Made by a program: the position numbers and the translations under genes. From positions 1,240,001 through 1,304,000 of the forward strand of contig NZ_CP036533.1 in assembly GCF_024585265.1 (NCBI RefSeq): DNA of 64,000 nucleotides. Direction: 5' to 3'. Within the stretch, counting starts at the first letter, position 1, and every line of letters begins with the position of its first letter. Source of the DNA: Bradyrhizobium sp. WBAH42 (GTDB taxonomy: Bacteria > Pseudomonadota > Alphaproteobacteria > Rhizobiales > Xanthobacteraceae). The notes under the pieces are model-generated. The model had not been told where the DNA came from and ran no database searches. It was given only the letters and a program-made list of their open reading frames with translations. Positions 63,679 to 64,000 of the stretch are shown here, piece by piece.

Positions 63679-64000
63679 GTGCAGGATTCTGTGAAGCCCG
63701 ACGGGATCACCCCATCCCAGACCGTCGGTCCGTTCTTCAAATACGGACTGACACCGACCGGCGAGTACGCGTGGAACGACGCATTCACCAACTCGACGCT
63801 GACACCCGATGTCACCGGCGATCGCGTTCGTATCGAGGGCCGTGTCTTCGACGGTGATGGCGTTGCCGTGCCGGATTGCATGCTGGAGATCTGGCAGGCG
63901 GATGCGCAGGGCCGCTTCGCCGATCCCCAGGACAAGCGCGCGCTGCCGAATGCGAGTTTCCGCGGCTTTGCCCGCTGCGGCACCGACAAGGACGGCAACT
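63679..64000 (+). CDS. pcaG: Protocatechuate 3,4-dioxygenase alpha subunit, 3' end outside window
   Basis: The frame begins with a GTG one base after the pcaH stop and stays open to the window edge (about 107 residues visible). GITPSQTVGPFFKYGL is the diagnostic PcaG N-terminus, and VRIEGRVFDGDGVAVPDCMLEIWQADAQGRF is the dioxygenase core. PcaG is the non-iron-binding partner that completes the PcaGH active site. It is co-translated with pcaH. The downstream genes (pcaB, pcaC, pcaD, pcaQ) are not visible. Confidence 0.92.
   Translation, partial: MQDSVKPDGITPSQTVGPFFKYGLTPTGEYAWNDAFTNSTLTPDVTGDRVRIEGRVFDGDGVAVPDCMLEIWQADAQGRFADPQDKRALPNASFRGFARCGTDKDGN

Overview
The window looks like chromosomal DNA of a Bradyrhizobium-type alphaproteobacterium. 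The evidence is high GC, a RegS/RegR redox two-component pair, an HWE-type histidine kinase, a protocatechuate (pca) cluster, many c-di-GMP enzymes, polyhydroxyalkanoate depolymerases, and a dense set of short palindromic intergenic repeats of the kind known from this genus. I see no integrase, transposase, phage gene or CRISPR array. The content is mostly core or housekeeping, with a few catabolic modules.

Layout. 1-7.8 kb: end of a cyclic-nucleotide-binding protein, a metallophosphoesterase, an SGNH/MBOAT acyl-transfer pair, a 3-methyladenine glycosylase, DNA polymerase IV, small hypotheticals and an alpha/beta hydrolase. 7.8-12.3 kb: a mosaic repeat, tRNA-Arg(CCG) and two translationally coupled c-di-GMP enzymes. 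12.4-21.3 kb: on the minus strand, a sigma54-dependent activator, then a fused CoA-transferase, then a complete branched-chain-amino-acid-type ABC transporter (livK-G-F-H-M). A good -24/-12 promoter and an upstream perfect inverted repeat lie in the gap between activator and CoA-transferase. 21.4-31.5 kb: a GGDEF-EAL protein, an HWE kinase, an SDR, a cytochrome P450, an LLM flavin monooxygenase, a PHB-depolymerase-type esterase and an MBL hydrolase. 31.5-35.1 kb: two convergent GH13 enzymes. 35.3-42.4 kb: MmcB, RegR/RegS, an ABC-2 exporter, intracellular PhaZ and a YgjP-like metallopeptidase. 42.7-51 kb: PBP1A, a DUF1330 protein, a second amide/branched-chain binding protein, a DUF1304 protein, Ogt and GlnD. 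51-57.4 kb: an SsuABC-like importer, OsmC, a membrane protein and a soluble chemoreceptor with three near-identical PAS repeats. 57.4-60.2 kb: mutS, frame-broken at a 29-nt perfect hairpin. 60.5-64 kb: aromatic catabolism (pcaF-like thiolase, an intradiol dioxygenase, pcaH, and the start of pcaG, which runs off the window).

The strongest observations are these. (1) mutS is out of frame by exactly one base at a C5/G5 hairpin resembling a repeat core; the total length (2755 nt) becomes a clean 917-codon gene if one base is removed. (2) The sigma54 promoter and activator site point to an inducible acid uptake and CoA-activation unit whose substrate is unknown. (3) A two-hairpin repeat family with a conserved interior recurs at many intergenic sites, including one inside an ABC-transporter operon and one whose two arms carry matching extra sequence.

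All calls come from reading the sequence and from family knowledge; no database search was run.
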